A DNA stretch of 64,000 nt from Aurantiacibacter sp. MUD61 (GTDB lineage Bacteria; Pseudomonadota; Alphaproteobacteria; Sphingomonadales; Sphingomonadaceae): assembly GCF_027912455.1 (NCBI RefSeq), contig NZ_CP115446.1, forward strand, positions 643,501 to 707,500, given 5' to 3'. The position numbers and the translations under genes were made by a program. The notes beneath the pieces were generated by a model. The model ran no database searches. It saw only the letters and a list, made by a program, of their open reading frames with translations, and was not told the origin of the DNA. Positions 1 to 16,578 of this stretch are shown here, one piece after another (the stretch's first letter is position 1; the number at the start of each line of letters is the position of its first letter).

Positions 1-1237
1 CGCCCTCGGCCACGAAATCGATAGCGGAAACCTGCGCGCCGATGGAGCCCCCCCAGCCACCCTGGCGCGACTGGACGAGTTCTACCCGGCCTTCGACGCC
101 GGTGATGTCGAACACGGTGCCGACTTCGTCACCTTCGAATTCGGTATGGGTGTAATCGGAATAGCCGATGCGCGAACGCACGCTGTCGAAGAAGCCGTCA
201 CCCAGATCGATCTCTGCGCGGAAATCTGCGCGGTACTGGCGCAGGCCGATGGAGACTAGCTCCTCGCCTTCCTCTTCACCCTCTTCCTCTTCGCCTTCTT
301 CTTCGCCGTGGTGATGGCCGGCACCCGGGGCACCAGGCACGCCGTATGTCGTGTCATAGATGTCGAAGGATACGCCGAAATTGTTCTCGCCAAGGAAAAA
401 CGCAAGGCCGGTGCCTGCGGTCCATGTCTCGGTGTAGCTGTTGGGAACCGTATCTTGGATATTGGCTGCCTCGCGAAGCTCTTCGGCTTCCTCGAACTCG
501 CCTTCCTCTTCTTCCTCGGCAGCGTCAGCGAGCAGGTCTGCGCGAAGCGTGTCGGACGCGGCGAAACCCGGAATGTCGAAATCGTCAGTGTTGCGGTAGG
601 AGCCATCGACATGGAACACGATGTTCGGCGTAATCCGCACATCGAGCGATCCGCCGCCTTCAAGCAGGCCCGTCGCCGTATCCGCACCGGCGGCAATATC
701 GAGATGGAAAGGCTCGTCCAGAGGAGCGGGCGGAATGCGATTGGTGATCACATTCACCGCGCCGCCAATCGCCTGGCTACCGTAGAGAAGGACGGCAGGA
801 CCGCGCAGCACTTCGATGCGATTGGTGATCAGGCCCTCGGTCGCCACCGCGTGGTCATCCGACGCGCCCGACGCATCGAGCGTGCCGATCCCATCATTGA
901 GGATGCGCACACGGTCCCCGCCAAAGCCGCGCAGGATCGGGCGGGAGGAACCTTGCGTGAAGCTGCTGGCAGAAACGCCGGGCACATTGGCAAGAATATC
1001 GCCCAGCTGCGGCGAACTTTCGCGCTGCAACTGGATACCCGTGATGACCGACGTTCCGGCGATCACATCAAGCCGGTCGACCCCGGCGGCAGTCACATAG
1101 ATATTGCCGTGAAAGTCATCGTCCGATGGCTCTGCGCGCTGCTCTGTTTCGGGCGCGGGTTCCGGTTGGACGTCCTGCGCGAGAACGGGAAATGGCAGGG
1201 CAGCAGAGGCAAGAAATAAAGCAGATTTACGAAGCAT
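1..1237 (-). CDS. TonB-dependent receptor, metal-type, 3' end outside window
   Basis: Outer-membrane active-transport receptor, read by eye from an ATG at 1237 and open to the window edge (412 residues visible). A Sec signal peptide ends near residue 20 (LPFPVLAQ). The plug follows: a TonB-box-like stretch near 46 (IYVTA), then QLGDILANVPGV, PILRGFGGDRVRILNDG and IEVLRGPAVLLYGSQAIGGAVNVI, classic plug motifs. After the plug come two very acidic stretches and a loop of three consecutive His followed by Glu-rich repeats. His/acid-rich loops are known in zinc receptors of the ZnuD type, so zinc or another divalent metal is a plausible substrate; this is inference. The gene is preceded by a promoter-like TTGACC/TAGATC pair. 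The beta-barrel C-terminus is not in the window. Confidence 0.9.
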   Translation of the reverse strand, partial: MLRKSALFLASAALPFPVLAQDVQPEPAPETEQRAEPSDDDFHGNIYVTAAGVDRLDVIAGTSVITGIQLQRESSPQLGDILANVPGVSASSFTQGSSRPILRGFGGDRVRILNDGIGTLDASGASDDHAVATEGLITNRIEVLRGPAVLLYGSQAIGGAVNVITNRIPPAPLDEPFHLDIAAGADTATGLLEGGGSLDVRITPNIVFHVDGSYRNTDDFDIPGFAASDTLRADLLADAAEEEEEGEFEEAEELREAANIQDTVPNSYTETWTAGTGLAFFLGENNFGVSFDIYDTTYGVPGAPGAGHHHGEEEGEEEEGEEEGEELVSIGLRQYRADFRAEIDLGDGFFDSVRSRIGYSDYTHTEFEGDEVGTVFDITGVEGRVELVQSRQGGWGGSIGAQVSAIDFVAEG

Positions 1238-1258
1238 GGGGGGAATTGCTCTCAATTA

Positions 1259-1308
1259 AGGTAACGATGTATCATCGCGCGATCTAGCGATTGGCGCCTT
1301 ACGGTCAA
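1259..1308 (-). promoter_or_regulatory. Promoter and possible operator of the TonB receptor
   Basis: On the minus strand TTGACC (1303-1308) and TAGATC (1281-1286) are 16 bases apart. Just downstream, 1259-1275 reads GATGATACATCGTTACC, an A/T-rich partly symmetric stretch where a repressor such as Zur or Fur could sit. The match to any known box is weak. Confidence 0.3.
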
Positions 1309-1367
1309 GTGAATTGGCCGCAAATTCGGCAAAAAGTGATGTGTGGCCGACGAATTGCTTCGGGACG

Positions 1368-2699
1368 TCAGCCCGCTGCGGCTTGCGCGAGCCTTTCACG
1401 CGCGCGCTTCTCTCCGATCAGCAGCAGCAATTCGCCCATATCCGGCCCGTGATCCATCCCTGTCAGCGCCTGGCGCAAGGGCAGGAACAGCGCCTTGCCC
1501 TTGCGGCCGGTGCTTTCCTTCAGCGCAGCAGTCAGATCCTGCCATGGCGTGCCAGACCAGCTGAGCGCCTCTGCCGCCTGCGCCAGATAGTCGCGCGTCT
1601 CGGCATCGAATTCGCGCTGCTCGATGGGGCCAGTAACCAGCCGCCACCATTCCCCGGCTTCCCTGACGGTCGAGAGGTTCGGGCGCACGGCGTGCCAGCC
1701 TGCCTCGTCCATGCCATCGGGCAGGCGTGGTGCGGCATCGGCAAACGGCATGGCGTGGACGATCGCGGTGTTCACCCGCTCCAGCTCTGCATCGTCGAAT
1801 TTTGCGGGCGCGCGGCCGAAAGTCGAGAGATTGAAAGTGTCAAGCAGCACCTGCCGGTCGGCAATCGGCTCGACAGGCCGCGATGTACCCAGCCGCGCGA
1901 GCATGGCAATGAGCGCTTCGGGCTCGATTCCCTTCTCCCGCATGGCATCGCAACCGAGCGAGCCAAGCCGTTTCGACAATTTGCCTTCCTTGCCGACCAA
2001 CAGCGCCTCATGCGCGAAACGCGGCGGGTGCGCGCCCAGCGCGGTGAACATCTGGATTTGCACGGCAGTGTTGGACACATGGTCCTCCCCCCGCAGCACG
2101 TCGGTTATACCCATGTCGATATCATCGACCGCGCTCGGGAGCATGTAGAGCCAGGAGCCGTCTGCACGCCGGATCACGGGATCGGAAAGCTGCGCCGGAT
2201 CGAATTTCTGAGCGCCGCGCACGCCATCTTCCCAGGTAATGGCCTCATCATGATCGAGCTTGAAGCGCCAGTGCGGCGCAATGCCATCCGCCTCTTTCGC
2301 CGCACGGTCGGCATCGGTCAGCTTCAGTGCGCCCCGATCGTAAATCGGCGGTAGGCCCCGCCCCAGCTGGATCTTGCGCTTCAGCTCCAACTCCTGCTGC
2401 GTTTCATAGGCAGGATAGACGCGGCCACTCGCCTTCAGCTTCTCGAACGCGGCACCATACAGCGCGAGCCGCTCGGACTGGCGCTCTTCTGCATCGGGGG
2501 TCAGGCCCAGCCAATCGAGATCGGCGCGAATCGCGTCGACAAACCGCTCTTCGCTGCGCTCTGCGTCGGTGTCATCGATCCGCAGGACAAAGCGCCCACT
2601 CGCTTTGCGCGCCAGCATCCAATTGTGGAGCGCGGTGCGGATATTGCCGACATGAAGCCGGCCCGTTGGCGAGGGGGCGAAGCGGGTGATCGTGGTCAT
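1368..2699 (-). CDS. gltX: Glutamate--tRNA ligase
   Basis: Class I aminoacyl-tRNA synthetase that charges tRNA-Glu (and, in organisms with GatCAB, often tRNA-Gln) in the cytoplasm. The 443-residue protein opens with FAPSPTGRLHVGN, where HVGN (16-19) is the HIGH signature, followed by IDDTD at 41-45. The KMSKS-type loop is KLSKR at 240-244. The length is somewhat short of the roughly 470 usual for GltX. Many alphaproteobacteria carry two GltX copies with different tRNA preference, and this sequence alone does not tell which this is. It follows the small protein at 2762-3205 on the same strand after 62 bases. Confidence 0.95.
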   Translation of the reverse strand: MTTITRFAPSPTGRLHVGNIRTALHNWMLARKASGRFVLRIDDTDAERSEERFVDAIRADLDWLGLTPDAEERQSERLALYGAAFEKLKASGRVYPAYETQQELELKRKIQLGRGLPPIYDRGALKLTDADRAAKEADGIAPHWRFKLDHDEAITWEDGVRGAQKFDPAQLSDPVIRRADGSWLYMLPSAVDDIDMGITDVLRGEDHVSNTAVQIQMFTALGAHPPRFAHEALLVGKEGKLSKRLGSLGCDAMREKGIEPEALIAMLARLGTSRPVEPIADRQVLLDTFNLSTFGRAPAKFDDAELERVNTAIVHAMPFADAAPRLPDGMDEAGWHAVRPNLSTVREAGEWWRLVTGPIEQREFDAETRDYLAQAAEALSWSGTPWQDLTAALKESTGRKGKALFLPLRQALTGMDHGPDMGELLLLIGEKRARERLAQAAAG

Positions 2700-2761
2700 G
2701 CAGGCGCACTTAGCGCACGGTGTGGAGGAGCGCTACAGGCCTTGGCAGAAGCGATGACGGT

Positions 2762-3205
2762 CTAAAGCGTTTCCATGACCATCAGCGCTTCTGCAAATAG
2801 GCCCTCGCGCTGCGCGGGAGGCAGGAAACCGTCGAGCACAGCATCGAAAGCACGGTGATCGCCGTCGCTGGCGGCCTGCGCCATTCCGGCAATAATCGTC
2901 TCGTCCGGGCTGAGCTCTGCGCAGCATGGACGATGGACGTGCAGCGCATCGGGCCAGAGCGCTCCGCAGCGATCCAAGAGACCGAGCATGCTTTTCGCCG
3001 TGCGCACGTCATTCAAGCGGCGCGTCAGCTCCGCCATCGGATCGTGGCCGGACTTGCTGCACAGCGCCACCAGCCGCAGTGCCATCACCGTCTTTGCCGC
3101 ATCGATCCCATAGTCGCCAATACGCGGCATGCGGGAAAGCGCCGACACGACGCGGGTGGCCGCTGCCTGCGCGGCGAAAGACTGCGATTTACGGCTGTAA
3201 GACAT
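2762..3205 (-). CDS. Conserved small protein behind Fur-like boxes (DUF6628-like)
   Basis: A 147-residue cytoplasmic protein without signal peptide or membrane segments. The ATG at 3205 is chosen because AGAGG lies seven bases upstream; the longer reading frame would start at a TTG inside an operator-like palindrome. It begins MSYSRKSQSFAAQAAATRVVSALSR and has a Cys/His patch in its second half (CGALW, then HVHRPCC). It resembles small proteins common in sphingomonads, which I associate with DUF6628, but that name is from memory. Two palindromes of TGCGAAT-type flank its promoter, which suggests repression by Fur under iron-replete conditions. The biochemical function is unknown. Confidence 0.75.
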   Translation of the reverse strand: MSYSRKSQSFAAQAAATRVVSALSRMPRIGDYGIDAAKTVMALRLVALCSKSGHDPMAELTRRLNDVRTAKSMLGLLDRCGALWPDALHVHRPCCAELSPDETIIAGMAQAASDGDHRAFDAVLDGFLPPAQREGLFAEALMVMETL

Positions 3206-3218
3206 GCGCGGACCTCTT

Positions 3219-3280
3219 TTGCGATTGATTTGCAACTAATCTAGCAAGTGATGCCGCAATTACAATGCGAATGATTTGCA
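3219..3280 (-). promoter_or_regulatory. Promoter with two Fur-like boxes
   Basis: TGCGAATGATTTGCA (3266-3280) pairs 6 of 7 half-site positions, and TTGCGATTGATTTGCAA (3219-3235) pairs 6 of 8. On the minus strand a TTGTAA/TAGATT promoter with 16-base spacing lies between them, so one box meets the -35 region and the other lies just downstream of the -10 element. This is the arrangement expected for repression by a Fur-family regulator. Confidence 0.6.
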
Positions 3281-3300
3281 ATAGCGATAAATAATGCGGC

Positions 3301-3795
3301 TTACTGTCGGTAGAGCGTCACACTGCGTCCGCCACCCGAGATACGCACGCCATTGCTGGGTGTGACTTCAATGCTTTCCGCTGCGTCGATAGCCTGCATG
3401 ACTTCCGTCACACCCGGCGGCGGAGCGATTGTACAGACAACAGGCGTTGGCACCCCCTCAACCGCAGGCGGCGTGCGGGTGGGCGAGCCAAAAGTGATCG
3501 CATTGCCGACGATGACATATCCCCGAATGGCCCCGAAGCAGCGCGGCTCCCACCACAATTCCTCATCATCGGCAGTGAGGGCCAGTCCGTAATTCGTATC
3601 CAGCGCTTCGCCGTCGATCCCGGCAACGCGCCACTCGCCTGCCAGCGTGGCCGCCGCAGGTGCGGAAGGCGCGAGGGGCGGATTTTCGACACCGTTTGGA
3701 GCGGGTAGCGTTGTCAGCTGCTCATCGGAGGGTGCGGGCTCACACGCCGCGAGCAAAGAGGCGCAAAGGCCCATGATCAAAAGCTTGCAATGCAT
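3301..3795 (-). CDS. Small lipoprotein, META/HslJ-like
   Basis: A 164-residue predicted lipoprotein: the signal peptide ends in the lipobox LLAAC (Cys18), followed by a Pro/Ala-rich linker to about residue 50. The folded part contains GEWRVAGIDGEAL and a C-terminal GVRISGGGRSVTLYRQ, which recall the META/HslJ fold found in envelope stress lipoproteins; the similarity is judged by eye only. Two further Cys (in WWEPRCFG and TPVVCTI) could form a disulfide in the periplasm. It sits 95 bases upstream of the Fur-box gene on the same strand. Confidence 0.65.
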   Translation of the reverse strand: MHCKLLIMGLCASLLAACEPAPSDEQLTTLPAPNGVENPPLAPSAPAAATLAGEWRVAGIDGEALDTNYGLALTADDEELWWEPRCFGAIRGYVIVGNAITFGSPTRTPPAVEGVPTPVVCTIAPPPGVTEVMQAIDAAESIEVTPSNGVRISGGGRSVTLYRQ

Positions 3796-3870
3796 AATGT
3801 CGGAGAATTAGTCCCCGATCGCTGAACCTGCGCTTATGCATCAGGGCACGGGGGGCTCTTCGAATGACAC

Positions 3871-4575
3871 CTAGTCCTTCGCAAAACCACATTCATCGGC
3901 GAGGTCGTAGTAATTCTGTCGATACTCCTCAGCCGGTTCGACTTCCCAACCTTCGATATTGCGCCGCAGGGAATCGATCGTCAGCTGGCGCGACCTGAGC
4001 GATCGCCTCAAATCGATAGCTGCCTGGCGCAGCTCCTCCTGCTCGCGCTCGCTTACCCCGCCGAATTCCTGCGCGAGCAATTCGTATTCCGCCCATGCTT
4101 GCGTAATTGCGGTATTTGCGTTCGTGATCGATTCCGCATTGCTGACGAGTATGGCGTGACGCCCCACGGTTGACCCCCCGAAATTATCGCGCACGGCACC
4201 AACCAGTCGATCAGACCATGGCGTGATCTGGACCGATGGCAGCAGCGGCGCTTCGAGCGCCTCGGGCGGGACCGTGCCACCGGACATCGCGATCCCCAAA
4301 AGCGCTTCGCTCCGCTCTCGCAGGCACGGCGCGGTTTCCTCACTGATTTCAGCCAGTGCCAGCAGCACCGATGCCTCACCCTTGGCCAGAGCAAGCGCGG
4401 CTCTCGCATCTTGCCGCTGCCGTGAGTCGACCACGGCCTCACTCAGCAATTGCGCGGTCAGCACGCCCAGCACAACGATCACGAATTCGAAGAGGAACAG
4501 CTTGGCGATACGGCGTTTGCGCCCCGGTGTCCGATCCCGCTTGCGGAAAAACCATTCGCGAATTGCCAAAAACAT
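3871..4575 (-). CDS. One-pass membrane protein of unknown function
   Basis: A 234-residue protein with a basic N-terminus (FFRKRDRTPGRKRRIAK), one transmembrane helix at about 26-46 (LFLFEFVIVVLGVLTAQLL), and a mainly helical rest that should be periplasmic. The later part (EREQEELRQAAIDLRRSLRSRQ) looks like coiled coil. I do not recognise a catalytic motif. Proteins of this shape, with positive N-terminus, one helix and a helical tail, occur as conserved hypotheticals in sphingomonads. GGGGA precedes the ATG at a suitable distance. It stands alone, downstream of the rpoC terminator. Confidence 0.65.
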   Translation of the reverse strand: MFLAIREWFFRKRDRTPGRKRRIAKLFLFEFVIVVLGVLTAQLLSEAVVDSRQRQDARAALALAKGEASVLLALAEISEETAPCLRERSEALLGIAMSGGTVPPEALEAPLLPSVQITPWSDRLVGAVRDNFGGSTVGRHAILVSNAESITNANTAITQAWAEYELLAQEFGGVSEREQEELRQAAIDLRRSLRSRQLTIDSLRRNIEGWEVEPAEEYRQNYYDLADECGFAKD

Positions 4576-4625
4576 AGATGCGTCCCCTCACGCCAGAATG
4601 AGCGACAAAGGTTTCAAGAGCAAAC

Positions 4626-4660
4626 AAAAAGCCCCGCCGGATCGCTCCGGCGGGGCCTTT
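4626..4660 (-). terminator. Rho-independent terminator of rpoBC
   Basis: A perfect 11-base stem with a four-base loop (4631-4656, GCCCCGCCGGA and its complement). On the minus strand it is followed by a run of T (4626-4630), 28 bases after the rpoC stop. Confidence 0.9.
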
Positions 4661-4683
4661 GTAATTGCGAATGACGCTCGCGC

Positions 4684-9024
<4,341 letters not shown>

Positions 9025-9048
9025 GTCTTCACTTCCCTTGGGGGGATA

Positions 9049-9095
9049 AACAGGGGTTGGCGGGGAGGCGGACCGTGCGGCCCGCCCTACCCCTG

Positions 9096-9097
<2 letters not shown>
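9049..9097 (-). promoter_or_regulatory. Long hairpin between rpoB and rpoC
   Basis: AACAGGGGT (9049-9057) pairs with ACCCCTGTT (9089-9097), and GGCGGG (9059-9064) pairs with CCCGCC (9081-9086). The stem reaches into the rpoB stop codon and fills most of the gap. There is no T-run, so an RNA-processing or translational role is likelier than termination. Confidence 0.6.
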
Positions 9098-13283
<4,186 letters not shown>

Positions 13284-13613
13284 AATGTGGACGGGCCTCT
13301 TCTTCGCGTGTGTGCGCCAGCGAGTTTGCGGGCGCGAAAATTTTCGTGAGCGGGAGTATCGCGCGAGACGCAGAAAAGGCCGACGATGAGCGCACCGCTA
13401 CCGGTGCCGCATCGCAGCCTTGATCAATCCATGTCTCACGCAGATGCCGAAACTTCCGTTCTTGGATGCGCCCCCGCGTAAAGGCCCACCTTGCTCGAAG
13501 CTCTTCGGCTGTGAGGGCCATATAGGGAGCGTGTAGGATTCGGTCAATGGGCCGCAGGCAACTGGACAGACCAAGCGTGACGACGCAATGATAGCTATCG
13601 AAGGGGAAATCGA
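13284..13613. other. Divergent intergenic region: rpoBC leader and DUF885 promoter side
   Basis: This 330-base gap holds the rpoBC promoter and a leader of roughly 230 bases, plus the ribosome-binding site GGGGAAA of the DUF885 gene near 13603. The leader contains a short hairpin, GCACCG and its complement around a CTAC loop (13392-13407). The 87-codon frame running through it on the minus strand starts inside the -10 element and looks spurious. Confidence 0.6.
13519..13547 (-). promoter_or_regulatory. Promoter of rpoBC
   Basis: On the minus strand TTGACC (13542-13547) and TATATG (13519-13524) are 17 bases apart, a good sigma-70 promoter. Transcription would start near 13512, leaving a leader of about 230 bases. 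Confidence 0.65.
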
Positions 13614-15266
13614 ATGCGCCACATCCTGTCGCTGATACTGCTGTTCCTGCTCGCCGTTCCCGCCCATGCCCAGCAAAGCGGCACCGGATCCTATGATGAC
13701 CTGCTCGAACTGCACGAAGAGTTGCGCGACTATATGGTGCCAGCTTTCACCAATGCAGTGGTGCTGGATTCCGGAGCGCAGGTTGGGGAGGCCTATGCCG
13801 ACAGCCTGATGGCGGAGAAGGTAGCGGGCCTCGAGAGCTTTGAGGAGCGGCTCGACGCCATGGATGTCGCAAACTGGCCGCGTGAGCACCAGGTCGAATA
13901 TCTTGCGGTTCGCTCCATGCTCAATGGCTACCGCTTCAATCTCGAAGTCCTGCGCCCGTGGAAGCGCGATCCGGGCTTTTATCTCGACCCGCTAATGCGC
14001 GTGGCCTTCGCCGAAGTTCCGGCGAGCGGAGAGGATCTGGCAACACTGCGCGAGCAACTGGCGACAGTTCCGCTGATGCTTGCCGATGCGCGCGCCAATC
14101 TGACAGAAGTTGCGGGTGATTATGCCGATCTGGCTTTGCACAACCTCGATAATAGTGACGGGGTGAACCACTACCATCCCTATCGCGAGGTGCCACCACC
14201 CGGCATCATCGGCTGGTATGATGACCTGCTTGCACGGGCACGCGAAAGCCAGCCGGAGCTCGTTCCCGAAATACAGCAGGCGCGCACCGCCCTGATCGCA
14301 TTTCGCGACTGGCTGCAGGACGAACGCCCCGGCATGGATGCAGCGGCAGGAGTGGGCTCGGCCCGCTATGACTGGTTCATCCGCCATGTCCGCATGATCC
14401 CGATCACGGGTGACGAGATGCTGGTGCTGGCTGAGCGCGAGCACGAGCGGATGACCGCTGCGCTCGCGCTGCTGCGTCATCGCAATCGCGACGAACCGCA
14501 AATCCCGCTTTCGACGAGCCGCGAGCAGCAGGAGGGTCGCATCGCCGAGACCGACCGGATCGTGCGCGATTTTCTGACCGAAGAGGAATTCATCACCATC
14601 CCCGATTATGTCGGTGAGCTGGGAGCGAACACGCCTTACATCGAGCGCCCGACCGGTCCCAATTTCTGGGAGCAGATCCAGTTTCGCGATCCAATCCCCG
14701 ATCACGTCCATGCCGTCATTCCCGGTCACCGGTTCGATGCCGTGCTCGCCGCGCGGGATGAGCGCCCCATCCGCGGCCGGTTCAGCGAAGGATCGCGTGC
14801 CGAGGGATGGGCCACTTATCTGGAAGAGGCCACGATGCTGGCAGGCGGCACCGATCATTCACCCCGCGCAGACGAGTTCATGATGATCTTCGGCATCTTC
14901 CGCGCCGCCCGCGTGCCTGCCGATGTCTATATGCAGCGAAACGCATGGAGCGTGCGCGAAGCGGTAGACTTCATGCGCGCGCAGACGCCGTGGCTGGACG
15001 AGGATGTGGCCCGCGTCGATGCGGAAATCTATTTGCGCCGCCCGCCGGGGTATGGCGTGGCCTATACAATCGGCAAGCTGCAGATGGACGCCTTGCTGGC
15101 GGACCGCGCGATGCAGCTGGGTGACGATTTCGTGCTTCGCGATTTCCATGACGAGTTCATGGCGGCAGGCCGACTGCCGATCGCGCTCATTCGATACGAA
15201 ATGACCGGAGCTGCGGATGAGGTGGCGCTGTTCTGGGAAACACCGGCCATCCCGCCGGCGGACTGA
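13614..15266 (+). CDS. DUF885 family protein with degenerate metal motif
   Basis: A 550-residue secreted protein (signal peptide MRHILSLILLFLLAVPAHAQ) of the DUF885 family, usually regarded as zinc metallopeptidase-like. Active members show HExxPGH and, further on, EGWA. Here the first motif is H366-A-V-I-P-G-H372, with Ala where the catalytic Glu is expected, while E397 of EGWATY is kept. Metal binding might survive but hydrolysis is doubtful. The C-terminal helices, ending at FWETPAIPPAD, look complete, so this is not a truncated pseudogene. A second, intact DUF885 gene lies at 25955-27787. Here it is flanked by rpoB, divergently, and a membrane gene, convergently. Confidence 0.85.
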   Translation: MRHILSLILLFLLAVPAHAQQSGTGSYDDLLELHEELRDYMVPAFTNAVVLDSGAQVGEAYADSLMAEKVAGLESFEERLDAMDVANWPREHQVEYLAVRSMLNGYRFNLEVLRPWKRDPGFYLDPLMRVAFAEVPASGEDLATLREQLATVPLMLADARANLTEVAGDYADLALHNLDNSDGVNHYHPYREVPPPGIIGWYDDLLARARESQPELVPEIQQARTALIAFRDWLQDERPGMDAAAGVGSARYDWFIRHVRMIPITGDEMLVLAEREHERMTAALALLRHRNRDEPQIPLSTSREQQEGRIAETDRIVRDFLTEEEFITIPDYVGELGANTPYIERPTGPNFWEQIQFRDPIPDHVHAVIPGHRFDAVLAARDERPIRGRFSEGSRAEGWATYLEEATMLAGGTDHSPRADEFMMIFGIFRAARVPADVYMQRNAWSVREAVDFMRAQTPWLDEDVARVDAEIYLRRPPGYGVAYTIGKLQMDALLADRAMQLGDDFVLRDFHDEFMAAGRLPIALIRYEMTGAADEVALFWETPAIPPAD

Positions 15267-15275
15267 TCATCGCTA

Positions 15276-15662
15276 TTAGGCCGGAGGCGCGGTCAAGCCG
15301 ACCAGTCGCATGATCGCAGCCATCGCCAGCATCGCTAAGAGCCAATAGGTCGCGGCTGACGTTATCGCTTTGCCGCGCGCTCCACCCACAGCAAGCGTGA
15401 CAGCTAGCGCGGGCAGGACGAAGCCACACCAGATCACCACTGCGCTCCCGATGGTCATCGCCCACACGCCCGCTTGTTGCGGCGCGAGGATAAGCGCGCC
15501 CGCAAGAATCGCGGCTAGCCAGAAGATCGCGATTGCAGCGAGGGCGATAATTCCGGCACGAGGTGTGGCTCGGCCTGATAGGCGCAACCAGAGCCAGCCA
15601 AGCACGAGGCCCGCGAGCGTTGCCGCGCCAATGGGCAGAATGTTTTGAAGAATGTAGATCAT
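15276..15662 (-). CDS. Small four-helix inner-membrane protein
   Basis: From the ATG at 15662 this gives 128 residues with four hydrophobic segments (from IYILQNILPIGAATLAGLVLGW to ATYWLLAMLAMAAIMRLVGL). It recalls DUF1761-type membrane proteins, but I cannot confirm that. A TTG at 15698, preceded by AGAGGGG placed very close to it, would add 12 residues. The gene converges on the DUF885 gene with a nine-base gap, and its 5' side faces the operator region of the DUF2975 module. Confidence 0.65.
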   Translation of the reverse strand: MIYILQNILPIGAATLAGLVLGWLWLRLSGRATPRAGIIALAAIAIFWLAAILAGALILAPQQAGVWAMTIGSAVVIWCGFVLPALAVTLAVGGARGKAITSAATYWLLAMLAMAAIMRLVGLTAPPA

Positions 15663-15738
15663 TTCAAAGCCGTAGCGGGTTTGGCGACCCGCCAACAAGC
15701 CCCTCTCATCCGGTGGCTTTTCGCAAAACGATGTCTCA

Positions 15739-15812
15739 CATATCGTTTTTCAATATTATTGATTGACAATAAGAAGCGACTCGGCCATATCGTTTTTCAA
15801 CAAACACGATAT
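15739..15812 (+). promoter_or_regulatory. Promoter and repeated operator of the DUF2975 module
   Basis: CATATCGTTTTTCAA occurs exactly twice (15739-15753 and 15786-15800), 47 bases apart. The second copy is also part of an inverted repeat, ATATCG (15787-15792) with CGATAT (15807-15812). TTGACA (15763-15768) lies between the copies, with a -10-like CATATC 17 bases on, inside the second copy. The small HTH protein at 16579 is the obvious candidate to bind here. Confidence 0.6.
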
Positions 15813-15825
15813 AGGAGATCGATAA

Positions 15826-15957
15826 ATGACCCGCTTCGCTACCAACACACTCGCCGCTCTCGCAGCCGTAATCCTCACCTCGACGAGCTTTGCCGTCGTC
15901 ACCAACGTACCGGTCGATCCGCAGCCGGTTGCGGCCGCATCGACGCTGCTGGCTTGA
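15826..15957 (+). CDS. 43-residue secreted peptide heading the DUF2975 module
   Basis: A short gene with AGGAG (15813-15817) nine bases before its ATG. The product starts MTRFATNTLAALAAVILTS, has a hydrophobic stretch to about residue 24 and a Pro/Ala/Val-rich tail ending in STLLA. It looks like a cleaved signal peptide with a tiny mature part, or a small membrane peptide. It directly follows the repeated operator and lies 28 bases before the DUF2975 gene, so the three genes should share a transcript. Function unknown. Confidence 0.6.
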   Translation: MTRFATNTLAALAAVILTSTSFAVVTNVPVDPQPVAAASTLLA

Positions 15958-15985
15958 TCACAACAGAACGGGAAGGATGAAGCCA

Positions 15986-16537
15986 ATGGACACTGATAAC
16001 AGACCGAACGATCTGCTGCTGGCTGGCGGCAAGGCACTCACTGTGCTTATGCAAGGCGTGCTGGGGATAGCCGCATTCGCGCTCGCCATCGTCATTCCAG
16101 TCCTGCTGATTTTCCGCGAGACCATTCGCGCCGAACTGATCGACGAATTGGGCCCACAAGCGTCCGATCCACCAATGGCAGCAGCAATCGCTGTTCTGGT
16201 GCTGGCCCTCGTAGCTGTGGTGATGATATTCATTTTCTTCGGGAAATTACGCAAGATCATAAGCACGGTTGGCGATGGCGACCCTTTCGTGCCGGAAAAT
16301 GCCGACAGGCTGAGCGTGATGGCCTGGCTCCTCTTGGGCGTCCAGCTGTTGTCCATCCTCATTGGAGGCATCGGCCTGATGGTCGCAAAGTGGGCGGATG
16401 AAGTTGAACACGCCGACATCACGATAGACGCCGGACTGGACTTTACGGGCATACTCATGGTGATCGTCCTCTTCATCCTCGCTCGTGTGTTCCGCCACGG
16501 CGCAGAAATGCGCGATGATCTGGAAGGGACTGTGTGA
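15986..16537 (+). CDS. DUF2975 family membrane protein
   Basis: Inner-membrane protein of 183 residues with four transmembrane segments (LMQGVLGIAAFALAIVIPVLLIF and similar). The motif GDGDPFVPENADRLSVMAW, with FVPENADRL in its centre, is the DUF2975 hallmark. Start chosen at 15986 because GGAAGG (15971-15976) is nine bases upstream; the ATG at 15977 abuts it. Genes of this family are regularly followed by a small Cro/CI-type regulator, and that is the case here: the downstream frame overlaps or lies 41 bases away depending on its start. Probably the membrane partner or target of that regulator; the signal is not known. Confidence 0.85.
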   Translation: MDTDNRPNDLLLAGGKALTVLMQGVLGIAAFALAIVIPVLLIFRETIRAELIDELGPQASDPPMAAAIAVLVLALVAVVMIFIFFGKLRKIISTVGDGDPFVPENADRLSVMAWLLLGVQLLSILIGGIGLMVAKWADEVEHADITIDAGLDFTGILMVIVLFILARVFRHGAEMRDDLEGTV

Positions 16538-16578
16538 TGCCACCCAAATCCTCATCCGATAATGAAGGAGCCGCAATC

